Below are positions 24,291 through 34,785 of a stretch of 64,000 bases of DNA, piece by piece. How positions within the stretch are numbered: the first letter of the stretch is position 1; each line of letters begins with the position of its first letter. The stretch spans positions 144,728,638-144,792,637 of the forward strand of contig CM038045.1 of NCBI GenBank assembly GCA_021397845.1. Direction: 5' to 3'. The notes under the pieces were generated by a model. The model saw only the letters and a program-made list of their open reading frames with translations, was not told where the DNA came from and did not search any database. The DNA comes from Areca catechu. Its lineage: Eukaryota; Streptophyta; Magnoliopsida; Arecales; Arecaceae. The translations under genes were made by a program, and so were the position numbers.

Positions 24291-24943
24291 TCCTTTTTGC
24301 TACTGGCAGGAACTTCGGTCTTGGTAAAAGGGGGGAGCTCGGGTGCTCGATCCCAGATGGCGGGAGCATGACCTCAGCCAGGAGCTCGACCTTGGATGGG
24401 AGTTAACCTCGGCTGGGAGCTCGATCTCAGATGGTGGGAGCATGACCACGGTCGAGAGCTCGACCCTGGATGGGAGCTGACCTCGGCCAGGGGCTCGACC
24501 TCAGATGGCGAGAGCATGACCTCGATCGGGAACTCAATCCTGAATGGGAACTAACCTTGATCGGGAGCTCGACCTTAGATGATGAGAGCACGCCTCAGCC
24601 GGGAGCTCGATAATGGATAGGAGCTTACCTCGACCTTAGATGGAGGGAGCACGACCTCGACCAGGGGCTCGACCCAGGATGGGAGCTGACCTTGGTCAAA
24701 GGCTCGACCTCAGATGGCCAGAGCATGACCTCAACCAGGAGCTAACCTCGGCCGGGGGCTCGACCTCGATAGGATGAAGGAGCTCTATCTCGAGAGCTCA
24801 ACCCCAGAAGGTAGGAGCGCAACCCTGGCTAGGGGCTCCACTCTGGATCTTCATTTGGTATGCGCATCCAGGTGTCACTTTCCACCAGCGTGGCTACTAG
24901 CTAAAGCCATCATAGGTTCCACGTCAACGATAATGCCACATCA
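24291..24943 (-). mobile_element. Truncated second LTR of G2
   Basis: From TCCTTTTTGCTA onward it matches 16757-17519 of the left LTR, including the composite tandem array (24310-24780) and the terminal TAATGCCACATCA. The half with TATA box and U5 is missing, so no primer site is seen at its left. The following five bases (CTATT) do not match the base run before the left LTR (TGACA), so one side has been rearranged. Confidence 0.55.
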
Positions 24944-26228
24944 CTATTCATAAGGAAGTTAAGGGTCAGTGCCTCATGGATGGGGACCTTGACAAGGAGA
25001 AAGGTGATGATGGTGCCATTAATCTTGCTGATGCAAGTAGTGGTGATGATGAGGACATGGCGGATCCAAGCAATGACATCATTGATAGCAATAGTAGACT
25101 TGGCCATGTGGTTGAGGTCGATGGTGAGGAGCTTAGGCTCTATGATGATGCAAGCAAGAACAGTGAAGGTAGTGATGGAGAGTTTCACACCTAGAAAGAT
25201 GGGAAAGGGATCCTCAGCAATGCCTTTGGTGATGGTGGAGTGTAGCGCGTGCTTGCTAGTGTGGCATATGGCTCAGAGATCAAGCTGAGGCACACTAAGA
25301 AGAGGAGGTTGAGGAGGCCGATGTTGGTGAGTGTCCAGCATAGTAAGATTGCCTCTGATGCTGATGGGCCCAATAGGATCTAGTCATCACCTTGTCCTCC
25401 ATCATGGTGATAGAGGTGCTCTGCTTCTACTAGCAAGGAGGCTAAATAAGGGATTGACCACCATGGTAATAAGAATAGTTATCTCCTTCCACCCCCCCTC
25501 TTTTGTCCTCTTTTCTTGTATTTGAGGTAGAGAAAAAACTCCAATTGGAGATAAGGATAAGTGGACAAACTCTTCTCTCAGATGCTGTGAAGTGACTAAG
25601 AGATATGAAATGATGACTCTCTGATAGAAAGAGGAGAGAGGGGCTTGAAATTGGTGAAGGCCAGCTGAATCATAGGTTTGCTTTAATTTAGAATGAGTGG
25701 TCCAGCAAAGTGGGAGGGAGAACATCACTCCTTTTTTTATTAATCTCTAAGCTTATAATTGAAATTCTTTTGATTTGATCATATGATAAAAAAATAAAAA
25801 TAAAAAAAATTCTTAATTTGTTGTCATCTTATTTGGATTCCTTAGTAAGCACACAAGATTTAAAGTATTTTGAAATTAACCTTTTGCCATGCAAGTTGTA
25901 TCATATCATATTATCTAAACCCCCACTTTCGTTTTTGAACCATGTTCTTCGGCTCAAACAAATAAAGTAGTTGGATTACTTTCTTTTAACCTATTCATGA
26001 TCAAATATTATGAATATTATTAAAATTAATTTTAGGAGGCCCGTACCTTATTCGCTTATATTTGAGGTCAGTGCACATCTAAGCTTGTATTTTGGAGATT
26101 CAGCCAAGATCGGGTGTCTCTAATCGATTATCCTCGTTGTTGGGATTTCTGAGTAGGTTTGGCCAACTTTACCTCTCTCATCCTAGGATATGTGGGAGAG
26201 GCCAAGGTGATGCTGGCTGAGGCACTTT
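24944..26228. other. Unassigned DNA between two Gypsy remnants
   Basis: No recognisable gene is present. The overlapping ORFs at 24910-25288 are made from a GATGATGG-rich stretch open on both strands, which suggests low complexity rather than coding. 25740-25830 is A/T-rich. It may be decayed internal sequence of G3, whose gag start lies just to the right on the minus strand, but no gag or pol motif could be read. Confidence 0.35.
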
Positions 26229-26420
26229 TTATTGGGTTGCATCAGCTTTTTGCATTGCTTGAACTATTGTAGCTAAGGTTTGAACTTGCAGGTCAAGCAA
26301 GTTTAACTGGTTGGGGCCATTCCCATAATGAGCTAAGCGAGTAGATATAGTGCTTCCTGTATCTAGGTCAGTGCCTTGATGTTGAGGGGAACCTTGGGGA
26401 TAGATGTGGTGATGTTCCAT
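26229..26420 (-). pseudogene. N-terminal gag fragment of Gypsy G3
   Basis: The frame MEHHHIYPQGSPQHQGTDLD continues to ATIVQAMQKADATQ and a stop. It starts 70 bp inside the element from the primer site and LTR, the expected place for a Gypsy gag start. No zinc knuckle or gag core follows to the left. The assignment rests on position rather than on a recognised domain. Confidence 0.4.
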
Positions 26421-26477
26421 TGCATGGAGCCATGTTCTCTAAGCTCTTTCTCCTAAAAAATGGACATGATCCTCTTT

Positions 26478-26490
26478 TCTAGTGCCAATA
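26478..26490 (-). other. Gypsy-type primer site next to the G3 LTR
   Basis: On the minus strand the LTR end is followed by TATTGGCACTAGA, matching TATTGGTGCTAGA at the G1 primer site (59771-59783). The shared sequence immediately inside both LTRs marks it as the primer binding site. The tRNA used is not identified here. Confidence 0.5.
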
Positions 26491-26915
26491 TGTTGCTGCA
26501 ATTCCCATTTAAGGTTGAAGGTGCTAGAGCGAATGGTAGTCCCTTGATGGAGGTGGTACCTACAAACAAAATCCTTAGCCAGAATTATCTCTGGTAGGGA
26601 TCTTTTGATGCTTAAGTTAGTAATTTAGAATAGAAAGGAAAGAATAGAGCGTGATTAAGTATCTTACCTGGGGTTTCCTTGGACTCCTTTTTATAGGATC
26701 TGGCTGAAGAGCCATGTAATGTAATGAATGAAGAATCAGGCCATTATTTAGGCACTATGGAGCATGATTTCCATAGTGTGATTTACCTTTTTGGATAAAA
26801 TTTGGTAGTTACTCTCTTATTTGGTAAGATATGTCCATTATTTTTTATCTTGTCTTGCAAGAATATCAGGAGATATGTCGGGTTGTAGGCAAATGAGATG
26901 ATGAATTGAGTACAA
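26491..26915 (-). mobile_element. 5' LTR of Gypsy G3 (right end approximate)
   Basis: TGTTGCTGCAATTCCC is preceded by CTAGTGCCAATA, the same boundary as in G1 (CTAGCACCAATA before TGTTACTGCGCC). The inner part TTTTGATGCTTAAGTTAG...GAAAGAATAG...CTTACC...TTTTTATAGG matches the G1 LTR in order (CGATGCTTAAGTTAGC...GAGAAAATGAGAAAG...CACCTAACC...CTTTATAGG). The right end is set at GAGTACAAT, by analogy with GAGTACAACA in G1. It could lie further right, toward the NPF promoter. Confidence 0.5.
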
Positions 26916-27079
26916 TCTTTGCTAACAATGTTGACTCGAGGTTGTCATGAAAATATTTTAGACTGGGTCCATTAGGTAGATTAGCTATATCCAAGATACT
27001 GTCCTCTTTGGTATTGGTCAAGATATATTTTTTTTCATAACAAGAGGTATTTATTTTCAGCGCTCCTTCAACAAAAGGA

Positions 27080-27255
27080 AAGAAAAGAAAGTTTCTCTTT
27101 CAAGCCGACCTTAAGCAGGATAATGATTGGCTTGGTGTAGATTGATACAAGAGATATGTATTAATTTCCTGCTCTCCTCGGACCTAAAAAAAGAAAAAAA
27201 ATAAAACCCTCTTTGAGCCGAGCCTGAGCAGCTTAATTCTTGGCTTGGCGTAGTT
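27080..27255 (+). repeat. Proximal promoter duplication upstream of the NPF gene
   Basis: Two related blocks of about 65 bp lie about 110 bp apart: one around CAAGCCGACCTTAAGCAGG...GGCTTGGTGTAG (27101-27141), the other around GAGCCGAGCCTGAGCAGC...GGCTTGGCGTAG (27213-27252). Each is preceded by an A/G-rich run and can fold on itself through CAAGCC/GGCTTG-type arms. The first block has a GCCGAC core, the known DRE/CRT motif, which is changed in the second. A regulatory role is inference. Confidence 0.5.
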
Positions 27256-27280
27256 TGTCTGTGGGTGGATGCTATGTAAT

Positions 27281-27294
27281 TATATATAATATAC
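27281..27294 (+). promoter_or_regulatory. TATA-like box of the NPF gene
   Basis: TATATATAATATAC lies about 120 bp before the ATG at 27412, a normal plant TATA-to-ATG distance. No transcription start can be read from sequence alone. Confidence 0.45.
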
Positions 27295-27411
27295 CGTTCC
27301 TTCTTCGTGAAAAATATATCGTTCCTTCACGTGCAGAAGATTAAGGGAGATCATTGGCCTGGGGCACATAAATATTATCGCTCCTGTGGGGAACAGTTCT
27401 GTCCGCGAGCA

Positions 27412-30400
27412 ATGGCCGAGGATGGAAGGACGGAGAAGAACAAGAGAAAGCAGGGAGGTCTCCGGACCATGCCATTTATACTAGGTAATCTATATGCACT
27501 AATAATGACATGTTAAAACAATTATATAGTGGACTTGCTGTGAATTTCACGAGTTTCTTGGTTTGTTCTGTTTATTCTGGTCTTTTACTTCTCTGGCTTG
27601 TTGAATTGGATGACAAAATTGCTGTCCTGAGATCTCTTATTTGGATTTCAATTCCATCAACCAAAGGATCATTTTCTACTAAAAATCTATTGTTTTTTGG
27701 GATGAATAATTTGTAATAGGTGAATGAGATTTCTCATGCCATTTCGCCCATTCTTATTTCCTTTCAGCAATGGTGACTTCTGTCATATTGCACTTGGTGC
27801 TAATTTTCCTGGTAGTTTGCCTCTTGTTATGTTGGCTTTTTCGTCTGCCTTCACTGGTATTTTGGGTATTGGATTTGGTTATTTCGGCTTTTTAGCTTTG
27901 CATTCCACCTTTAAGGAATTACAGAACAGCTATAAGTTCTTATTACCTGTAGAATTATAAAGTAAAATTTACTGTATTCTGATCTCTAGAGTTGACATCT
28001 CTTGGTTGGGTTTAATCGCCCCTCTCACCTTAACTGCATGCACTCAGAATAAAATATTTTCTCAAAATGAAAAACCAAATCATCACTTTGAATCCTTGAA
28101 AGTTGTTTTAGGTATTGTGGCATATCGTCCTAACTGGAACTTATTGGGACCTTTAAGTTGTATTTCCCGTCGGCAAAAGAAGAAAAGAAAAGAGAAAAAA
28201 GAAAAAAAACATCATGCATCATTTGCTCTCCAATCCTTACCACCTGATAGGAAGTATTAGATACAGAGCTTCACTGTCCTGATGTCGGTAGATTAGCAGA
28301 ATATTCCACCTCATTTAGTTCAAATCAGTAGGCTCGTTCCATTGTTCCATGGATTGAATCACCCTCCTAAACCATTTGAAAAATGGACCTGTTCTCAACT
28401 TCTAATGTTTCCTTGCTGTTACCTTTCAATTGTTTCATCATTTAGTATTGCCACATATACTTTCGTGCATGTTTCTAATTCTGCTCTTACTTCTTTGCAG
28501 CGAACGAATTCTGCGATCGATTCGCCACCACCGGATTCAATTCCAATATGATCACATACTTAACTCAGGAGGTCCACATGCCTATGGTTCAGGCCTCCAA
28601 CACCATTACAAACTTCAACGGCACCTCGAGCTTTACACCGATCATTGGTGGTCTGATCGCCGATTCCTTCGCAGGTCGTTTCTGGACCATAAATGTTGGA
28701 TCCATCATCTTCCTGTTCGGAATGATTGGCCTCACCATATCAGCAGTCCTCCCGGGGCTCCTCCCCCAATCCTGCTCTCCTCCGTACAAACCAACATGCA
28801 AACAGGCATCCTCGTGGCAGCTCTTGGTCCTATACTTGTCTCTCCTCTGCACATCCATCGGCTCTGGCGGCGTCCGGCCTTGCGTCATGGCCTTCGGGGC
28901 TGACCAGTTCTGCCTTCATCATCCCCGACATGCTGCTCGACGAAAGTGGAACTTCTTCAACCTCTACTTCTTTTGCATGGCGATGGCTTTGCTCCTGGCA
29001 TTGACAGTAGTGGTGTATGTCCAGGAGAATGTGGGCTGGGGATGGGGCTTCGGCATCCCTGCCATTGCCATGTTCTTCTCTGTGGTGGCCTTTGTGATAG
29101 GCTATCCTCTTTATATTAGGATGAAGCCTGGGGGAAGTCCATTGGTCAGGTTAACCCAAGTATTGGTGGCTGCCTTCAGGAAGAGGAAAGTTGTCAATCT
29201 GGCTGACCCATGTCTCCTCTATGAGAACAAGGAGCTGGATGCTGGTATCTCCACCACTGGAAGGCTACTCCACACCAACCAGCTAGTGTAAGCCCAACAA
29301 CCTTAGCATTCCATGTACAACAGAAGAATCATGGTTACAAAGTTTTTACTTGCAGGAAGACCAAATCTTGTTATATATTGATCTTTCTTACATATCATGC
29401 AGAAATTTCGGGAAACAAAGTTATATAGAATACCAACTTTAGCTGCACATTTCAAGTGAAGAATATCTTCCCATTTTTCTAGAAAACAGGATAATATTGA
29501 TGAACATAAAAAAGATCATGCATTTTCAAATTACTTCCATATTAATATTATATGTTACTGGGTAAAAGTTGTTAAATGAATGCTGATCCTCTTGTTTTTC
29601 CTTTGAGGAAAAAAAAAAAAAAATCTTATATGTCAGTAATTTTTTTGTTTAATGCTTCTTTAAAAAACAATATATAATTGTTGATGGCAACATCTTGAAG
29701 GATAACTAGAAATTCTCAAGAAAACAAAAACAGTTTCTATGAAGGAAATAGTCATCCATCCCTATCATTGCATAATTAATTCTAAATAGTTATTGACATG
29801 CAGGTTCTTGGATCGAGCGGCCATCATAATGGAAGGTGATACGCTAGGCTCAGGCCAGCCAAGGCTTTGGAGATTATCGACCGTCCACCGAGTTGAGGAG
29901 CTTAAATCGATCATTAGAATGATCCCCATATGGGCTGCTGGAATCCTGCTTGTAACTGCAAACTCACACAACCACTCATTTGCAATTCAACAAGCCAGGT
30001 CGATGGACCGCCACCTCACTGCCCGATTCCAAATCCCCCCAGCATCCATGAACATCTTCTCTGCCCTCTCCCTGTTTTTCAGCCTAGCTTTCTATGACCG
30101 AGTGTTCGTTCCAGTGGCCCGTGGATTCACCAGGAGGCCTTCAGGGATTACATACCTGCAACGCATGGGCATTGGCCTGGCCATTGCTATATTTGCTACT
30201 GTGGCTGCAGCTCTTGTTGAGATCAAGCGAAAGGCGGTCGCCTCTGATCATGAGTTGTTAGACAAGCAAAAGGTGACCGTGCCGATCAGTGTCTTCTGGT
30301 TGATGCCTCAGTTTGCTATTCATGGGCTGGCTGAAACCTTCATGTCAGTGGGGCACATGGAGTTTCTCTATGATCAAGCTCCCGAGAGCATGAGAAGCAC

Positions 30401-30743
30401 AGCGGCAGCTCTATACTGGCTTGCTGTATCAATTGGGAACTATATGGGAACTTTGTTGGTGACTCAAGTTCACAATTTTACTAAGAAGAAGGGAGGTTGG
30501 CTCCCCAACGACATCAATAGGGGTAAGCTGGATTACTATTACTGGCTTGTGTCTGGATTACAAGTGCTCAATCTTGGATACTATATCATTTGTGCAAAGT
30601 TCTATACTTTTAAGCTACTGGAAGTGGAGAAGGTTGAAAATCCTTCCGAGGTTGTGGATGAGGAAGTCAGTGTTCGAGAGGTGGAATTCACCACCATGGT
30701 GACTAGAGATGCCAAGGATGCGGGCAATTTGGCACAGTTGTAG
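27412..30743 (+). CDS. NRT1/PTR family transporter, NPF3-like (three exons)
   Basis: Exons 27412-27484, 28501-29287 and 29804-30743 join in phase (introns begin GTAATC and GTAAGC and end in TTGCAG and ATGCAG) to give 599 codons, the usual NPF length. NPF proteins are proton-coupled 12-helix plasma-membrane or endomembrane importers of nitrate, nitrite, peptides or hormones. Visible landmarks: GGLRTMPFILA leading into helix 1, an ExxD-R version of the ExxE[K/R] proton-coupling motif (NEFCDRF), NFNGTSSFTP, GGLIADSFAGRFWT, GSGGVRPCV, NFFNLYFF, FRKRKVV at the central cytosolic loop, HRVEELKSIIRMIP, QAPESMRS and SIGNYMGTLL. Wording such as LSTVHRVEELKS and VAAFRKRK closely resembles NPF3.1. The substrate cannot be read from sequence. 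Oddity: ADQFDExDP is here ADQFCLHHP. No stop or frameshift was found. A 29-kb retrotransposon lies only about 400 bp downstream. Confidence 0.88.
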
Positions 30744-30809
30744 ATGTTCTGATCTTCCATGGGTGAACCTTATTGTTGTTAGTGTAACTCTTGTATCTGA
30801 ATTTTGTCA

Positions 30810-30833
30810 ACATTACTAGGAGAATAGTAATGT
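30810..30833 (+). other. Perfect 9-bp hairpin in the NPF 3' UTR
   Basis: ACATTACTA and TAGTAATGT are exact inverted copies around GGAGAA, 67 nt after the stop codon. It could be an RNA stem-loop near the 3' end or chance. Confidence 0.5.
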
Positions 30834-31135
30834 CTTATTCATCATGATTTTCTTTCATTGCACAAGATGAAGTGGTTTGTGACATTTCTGCTTTCTATGT
30901 TCTCTATGCTTAGTTGCTCATGACCTTAATCTTGGAACTCCTCTTTGCTAATTAAGCATCATTACCTTTCAATGGGCCTGGATTGTGTTTCAAAATGCAG
31001 AGTAAACTGGTTGTATGTATAATATCTTCTACCATTATAATGCGTGCTCTAGCTAGGACTATGACTCCAATCTAAGCAACTCTGTTTTTGGATTAGACTG
31101 TTATCTTTCATATAAACAAGCACTAAACAATATAT
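30834..31135. other. NPF 3' flank
   Basis: This is A/T-rich downstream sequence with no ORF. It includes the remaining 3' UTR and presumably the poly(A) site, which cannot be fixed. It ends at the CTAGG target duplication of G1. Confidence 0.5.
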
Positions 31136-31140
31136 CTAGG
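31136..31140. repeat. Target site duplication CTAGG, left copy of G1
   Basis: CTAGG directly precedes the LTR start TGTTGCTGTGCC. The same CTAGG directly follows the far LTR end at 60505-60509, 29.4 kb away. Confidence 0.85.
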
Positions 31141-31886
31141 TGTTGCTGTGCCTCCACCTGGACCGGGCTCGGTTCACTGTGCTGGAGAGCTCTCCCGCCG
31201 GTCGACCTGCACAAAGTCCCCTGAGCGTCGGAGGTGCTCCGGCGGGGGACACTTCGATGCTTAAGTTAGCAGGGAATCTGGAGCAACAGAATGGAGAGAA
31301 AATAAGAAAGAGTAGCACGGAGAGGGAAGAGAGCACCTCACCTTTCGCGGAGGTTCCCCGGGTGCCTTTTATAGGCGTGGAGTGCGGCCAAATTCCGTTA
31401 GGGGATAGGCTGAAAATGTCTCGATTTGCCCCTGGGAGAGCCAGCATGGTGGCAGGGTCGTGGCCTGGCATGGTAGCAGGATCGTGGCCTGGCGGTGCCG
31501 TCAGGAGGATCAAGGTGATGGCCTGGTGGCACAGAGTCATGGCCACGTGGTGCAGTTGGTTGCAGCAGAATGTCAGAATTTGCTGGAGAGGGACTTCTGG
31601 AGCCTTCGAGCGATTCCCTTAATGGTGGGTCGGCCTCAGCTGAAGAGGGTCATCTGGCCAACCGGGGTGTTCTCCAGGAGTTCCCAGGAAGCCAATGCAC
31701 GCGCGAGGGAGGCGTCTGACAGCTCTCTGAGGTTCTCAGATGGGTCAGCCATATCTTTGGTGGAAGAGAGCCGCTCGGCTCATCCTAGGTCGGCCTTCCG
31801 GTGGGTCTTCCAGACCTTCCTTCAGGGGTCAACCGGTCAGATGCCTGGGGCCGGTCTGACCCAGGATCAGCTAGATGGGTACAACA
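31141..31886 (-). repeat. 3' LTR of G1
   Basis: It is 746 bp, TGTTGCTG...GGTACAACA. It matches the LTR at 59784. In the first 97 aligned bases 8 differ and all are transitions. The TATA box lies near 31367 on the minus strand (CTATAAAAGG). Just inside, 31887-31902 (GTTGCCCCCCCTGCTTC) is the complement of a purine-rich tract. Confidence 0.85.
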
Positions 31887-32500
31887 GTTGCCCCCCCTGC
31901 TTCTGGACTTTGAGGGGTCATGGGGTTTCAAAGGGCAGGAGCATTACTTCGGTGCGGGTCGCGTGCGCCTGTGGCGGATCCTGGGTTATGGCATCAGGTC
32001 GCTTCGAATCTCTCTTGAACAGCTCCCCAGACAGCTATCAGCCATGCATTGGGGTGCAGGCATGGCAATTAATGCAAAGCGGATGCCATGATGAAGGCCA
32101 AGCTGGCTCGCATCGTGCCGGGATGGAGGAGGGTGCCGCGCCATGCGGCAGCATCCGAATGGCCGACATCACATCCCAGGCTGCCCCTGCATCGCTGATC
32201 CGGTGTTCACGCGGATCGCTGCCTGCACGATGGGATGCCCCTGACGTTTCGAACTCTGAGGTGCAAGCGGTCACGTCCTTCGATGGGGTAGTTGGAATGC
32301 CCATGAAACGGGCGGCAATGCCCCTCCCCCCCCCCCCCCCCTTGGAGGCCCATAAAAGGAGGGGCGAGGCATTGCGAGGGGACCTTCCCTGCTGTGCCTG
32401 TGCTCCGCGAGAGAGAGTCCCCTCCTCCTTCTATGAAACTCTGTGTCTAGGAGTTCGATTCCAGGTTAGTCCCCCAGTTCTCCCTCCTCCCTTAGCTCCA
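31887..32500 (+). promoter_or_regulatory. Promoter/leader of the G1 antisense ORF
   Basis: GC-rich sequence lies between the polypurine tract and the ORF start. CCCATAAAAGGAGGGG at about 32350-32365 is a good TATA-like box on the + strand, about 150 bp before the ATG at 32501. That suggests the antisense ORF has its own promoter rather than depending on the LTR. A C17 run is at about 32325-32341. Confidence 0.45.
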
Positions 32501-34260
32501 ATGGCGTCTGGTAGCGGAGGTCCGGCCCGTAGACCTAGGGATCCTGGGCCGAGTGAGATACCATCGACCATGACCCGGGAACGGGTCGAGAACCTTAGGG
32601 CTGTGTATGGCATTCCTTCTACCCTGCACCTTACTCTCCCAGGCCGAAAGGGGAGAGCGAACAATCCATTAGGGCCAGGGACCCTCCCTCCCAATGTATG
32701 AAGCCCACCTTAAGGCCGGACTGAGGTTTCCCCAACATCCCCTGTTCGTAGAAATATTCAATTTTTATATGGTAACCCCAGTGCAGTTGATCCCAAACAG
32801 CATCCAGACGATATGCTGTTTTATTGTACCGTGTCATAGGGCCAGGTCCGAACCCAGATTGTCCCTTTTCGGCAACTTCTTCTATCTGAAGAAGGACTTT
32901 AGGAGCCGGGAGTGGATGTTGTTCATCCCCCGCCCTGGCCGAAAAATCCTGAAATGTCTCCCGTCGGCCGTCCACAGGTGGAAGGCCCGGTTCTTCTTCG
33001 TCAGCAGTCTCCAATCCTGAGGTTCGAGCCATTGTGGAGGGAGTCGTGGCCAAGACTTCGCGAGGGGAGGTCAATCTTATTAGCTGACCTGGCTAAATTT
33101 AATGAGATCAATGGCGCCGACCTGACCGCGGCATATGAGCTGTTGGAGGAGGAAGTCCTTCATCAAGTGGGAGTCAGCCCCCAAAGATTCCTAGGCAAGG
33201 GCCGACCTCCTCTCTTACGGTTTATTCTCTTATGTCTGACTCCCTCCTCTTTACTTCTTCCTTTATACTTACTTTGATTTTTTTGTAACAAGAGGCAGGA
33301 TGCAGAGGATTGACAAATCCAAGGTCATCTGACGGGCAGTGCGAAAGAAGGCCATCCCAGAGTCGGCCTCGATGCCAGCCGTCGAAAGGCAGAAGAAGAA
33401 ACGGGAGGAGGAGACACCTGCTCCCGTCATCGAGGTCGAGTCAGATGAAGATGGCATCCCCCTCACCGAGAGGCTAGCAAGGAAGGTGGCGGGGCCATCG
33501 GCTTCTACCGGAAGATTGGCTGCCCGACCGGGGCAGGAGCGGCTAGAACCGTCTGACACGGGGGCGGCGTCAACTCCCTCGTTTGTGGGCCCGGAGGAGA
33601 CAGTCTCCCTAGCGGATAGGGGGAAAGAGGTAGCCGAAGGAGGGGTGGCCGACAGCGAGGCGGCCGAAGGAGAGTCTGACAAAGAAATTCGCCAAGAGGT
33701 GTTACAGCACTGGCGCGCCCTGGACCACCCTCAGAGAGCTCGGAGTCTACTTAGGGGGGCGATGACCGACACAGACTGGGAGTTGTCAATTCAGAGAAAT
33801 CAGATTGACGTAGCCGTGGAGTCCTACCATGACCTTATGAGGGTAAGATACCAGGTTTGTTTCCTTGCATGTTTTCTTTCTTTGCATAGGGCTAACTCAA
33901 TCTTGGGCTTGCAGCTTCTCCATGGCATCTCTTTAATGGACGATGGCATCGGCCGGGTGTTACACATGGCCAAGACTTCCATCAAGAGGGTGCAGGAGAT
34001 GGAGGCGGCTCAAGCAACCGCAGAGCATCCTTGAAGTCATCCAAAGAAAGGCTATCGGCTGCCCAAGCGAGGCCGAGTCGTCGAAGGGGGCGCTGAAGGA
34101 GGCCCAAAATCATCTAGCTGACCGGGAGGCTAGACTGAAAAATAGAAAGGCAAAGATGAATTCCCTTGCCCGTCGGCTCCAAAAGGAGGAGGAACAGTCC
34201 TCGGAGGTTGACAAGAGGGTCCAAGCTGAACGGGCGGTGGCAGAATAGTTGGCGACCCAG
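32501..34260 (+). pseudogene. Antisense 'putative gypsy-type transposase' ORF of G1
   Basis: It begins MASGSGGPARRPRDPG. The segment 32501-32695 contains RVENLRAVYGIPSTL. A frame change near 32695 leads to GLRFPQHPLFVEIFNFYMVTP and QLIPNSIQTICCF (32700-33020), the domain shared with G2. Then come a likely intron (about 33190-33300), a charged linker with the acidic EVESDEDGIPL (33330-33840), an intron with clean borders GTAAGA...TTGCAG (33843-33914) and a charged coiled-coil-like tail (EAQNHLADREARLKNRK, near 34100-34240). The gene runs against gag-pol. Antisense ORFs of this type are known in the plant Tat lineage, with unknown function. Stops and frame changes make this copy inactive. Confidence 0.65.
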
Positions 34261-34307
34261 CTTGAGGAAGCCAAAGAGCTGGCCGTAAGATAGGCTAGAG
34301 ACTCTGC

Positions 34308-34785
34308 TGACCAGAGTCGAACTTTCGGAGTGGGTTGCCCTAGAGCCTCTACCGACCGGGGTCAGACTTTCAGAATGGGCTGCCCTAGAGCCTCTGCCGA
34401 CCAGAGTCGGACTTTCGGAGTGGGCTACCCTAGAGCCTCTACCGACCGGGATCGAACTTTCGGAGTGGGTTGCCTTAGAGCCTCTACCGACCAGAGTCGG
34501 ACATTCAGAGTGGGCTGCCCTAGAGCCTCTGCCAACCCGAGTCAGACTTTTGGAGTGGACTACTCTAAAGCCTCTGTCGACCGGGGTCGGACTTTCGGAG
34601 TGGGCTACCCTATAGCCTCTGCCGACCGGGGTCAGACTTTCGGAGTGGGCTGCCCTAGAGCCTCTACCTACTCGGGTTGGACTTTCGGAGTGGGCTGCCC
34701 TAGAGCCTCTGCCGACCAGGGTCGGACTTTCGGAGTGGGCTGCCCTAGAGCCTTTGCCAACTGGAGTCGGACTTTCGGAGTCTTG
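34308..34785. repeat. 45-bp tandem repeat, about 10.5 copies
   Basis: The unit GCCGACCAGAGTCGGACTTT followed by CGGAGTGGGCTACCCTAGAGCCTCT is 45 bp, exactly 15 codons. On the + strand it stays open through the array and would encode repeats like FGVGCPRASADQSRT, following the coiled-coil tail of the antisense ORF. On the minus strand it lies just after the pol C-terminus. Confidence 0.85.

Noticed and set aside
24910..25290. Overlapping ORFs on both strands (acidic 72-codon and hydrophobic 92-codon frames)
   Set aside because: They come from one GAT/GATG-rich stretch open in several frames; a low-complexity effect, not coding.
28430..28903. 157-codon + strand and 99-codon minus-strand ORFs over NPF exon 2
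   Set aside because: They are shadows of the NPF exon; the spliced frame carries all conserved motifs and clean splice borders.
28895..28975. Compensated frameshift in the NPF exon at ADQF
   Set aside because: Aligned to family wording, the length is unchanged and PR.AARRKW resumes in the same frame; substitutions explain it better.
31460..32701. 413-codon + strand ORF over the G1 LTR and leader
   Set aside because: It runs through LTR, polypurine tract and promoter-like sequence. Only its last part (from 32501) matches the antisense ORF seen in G2.
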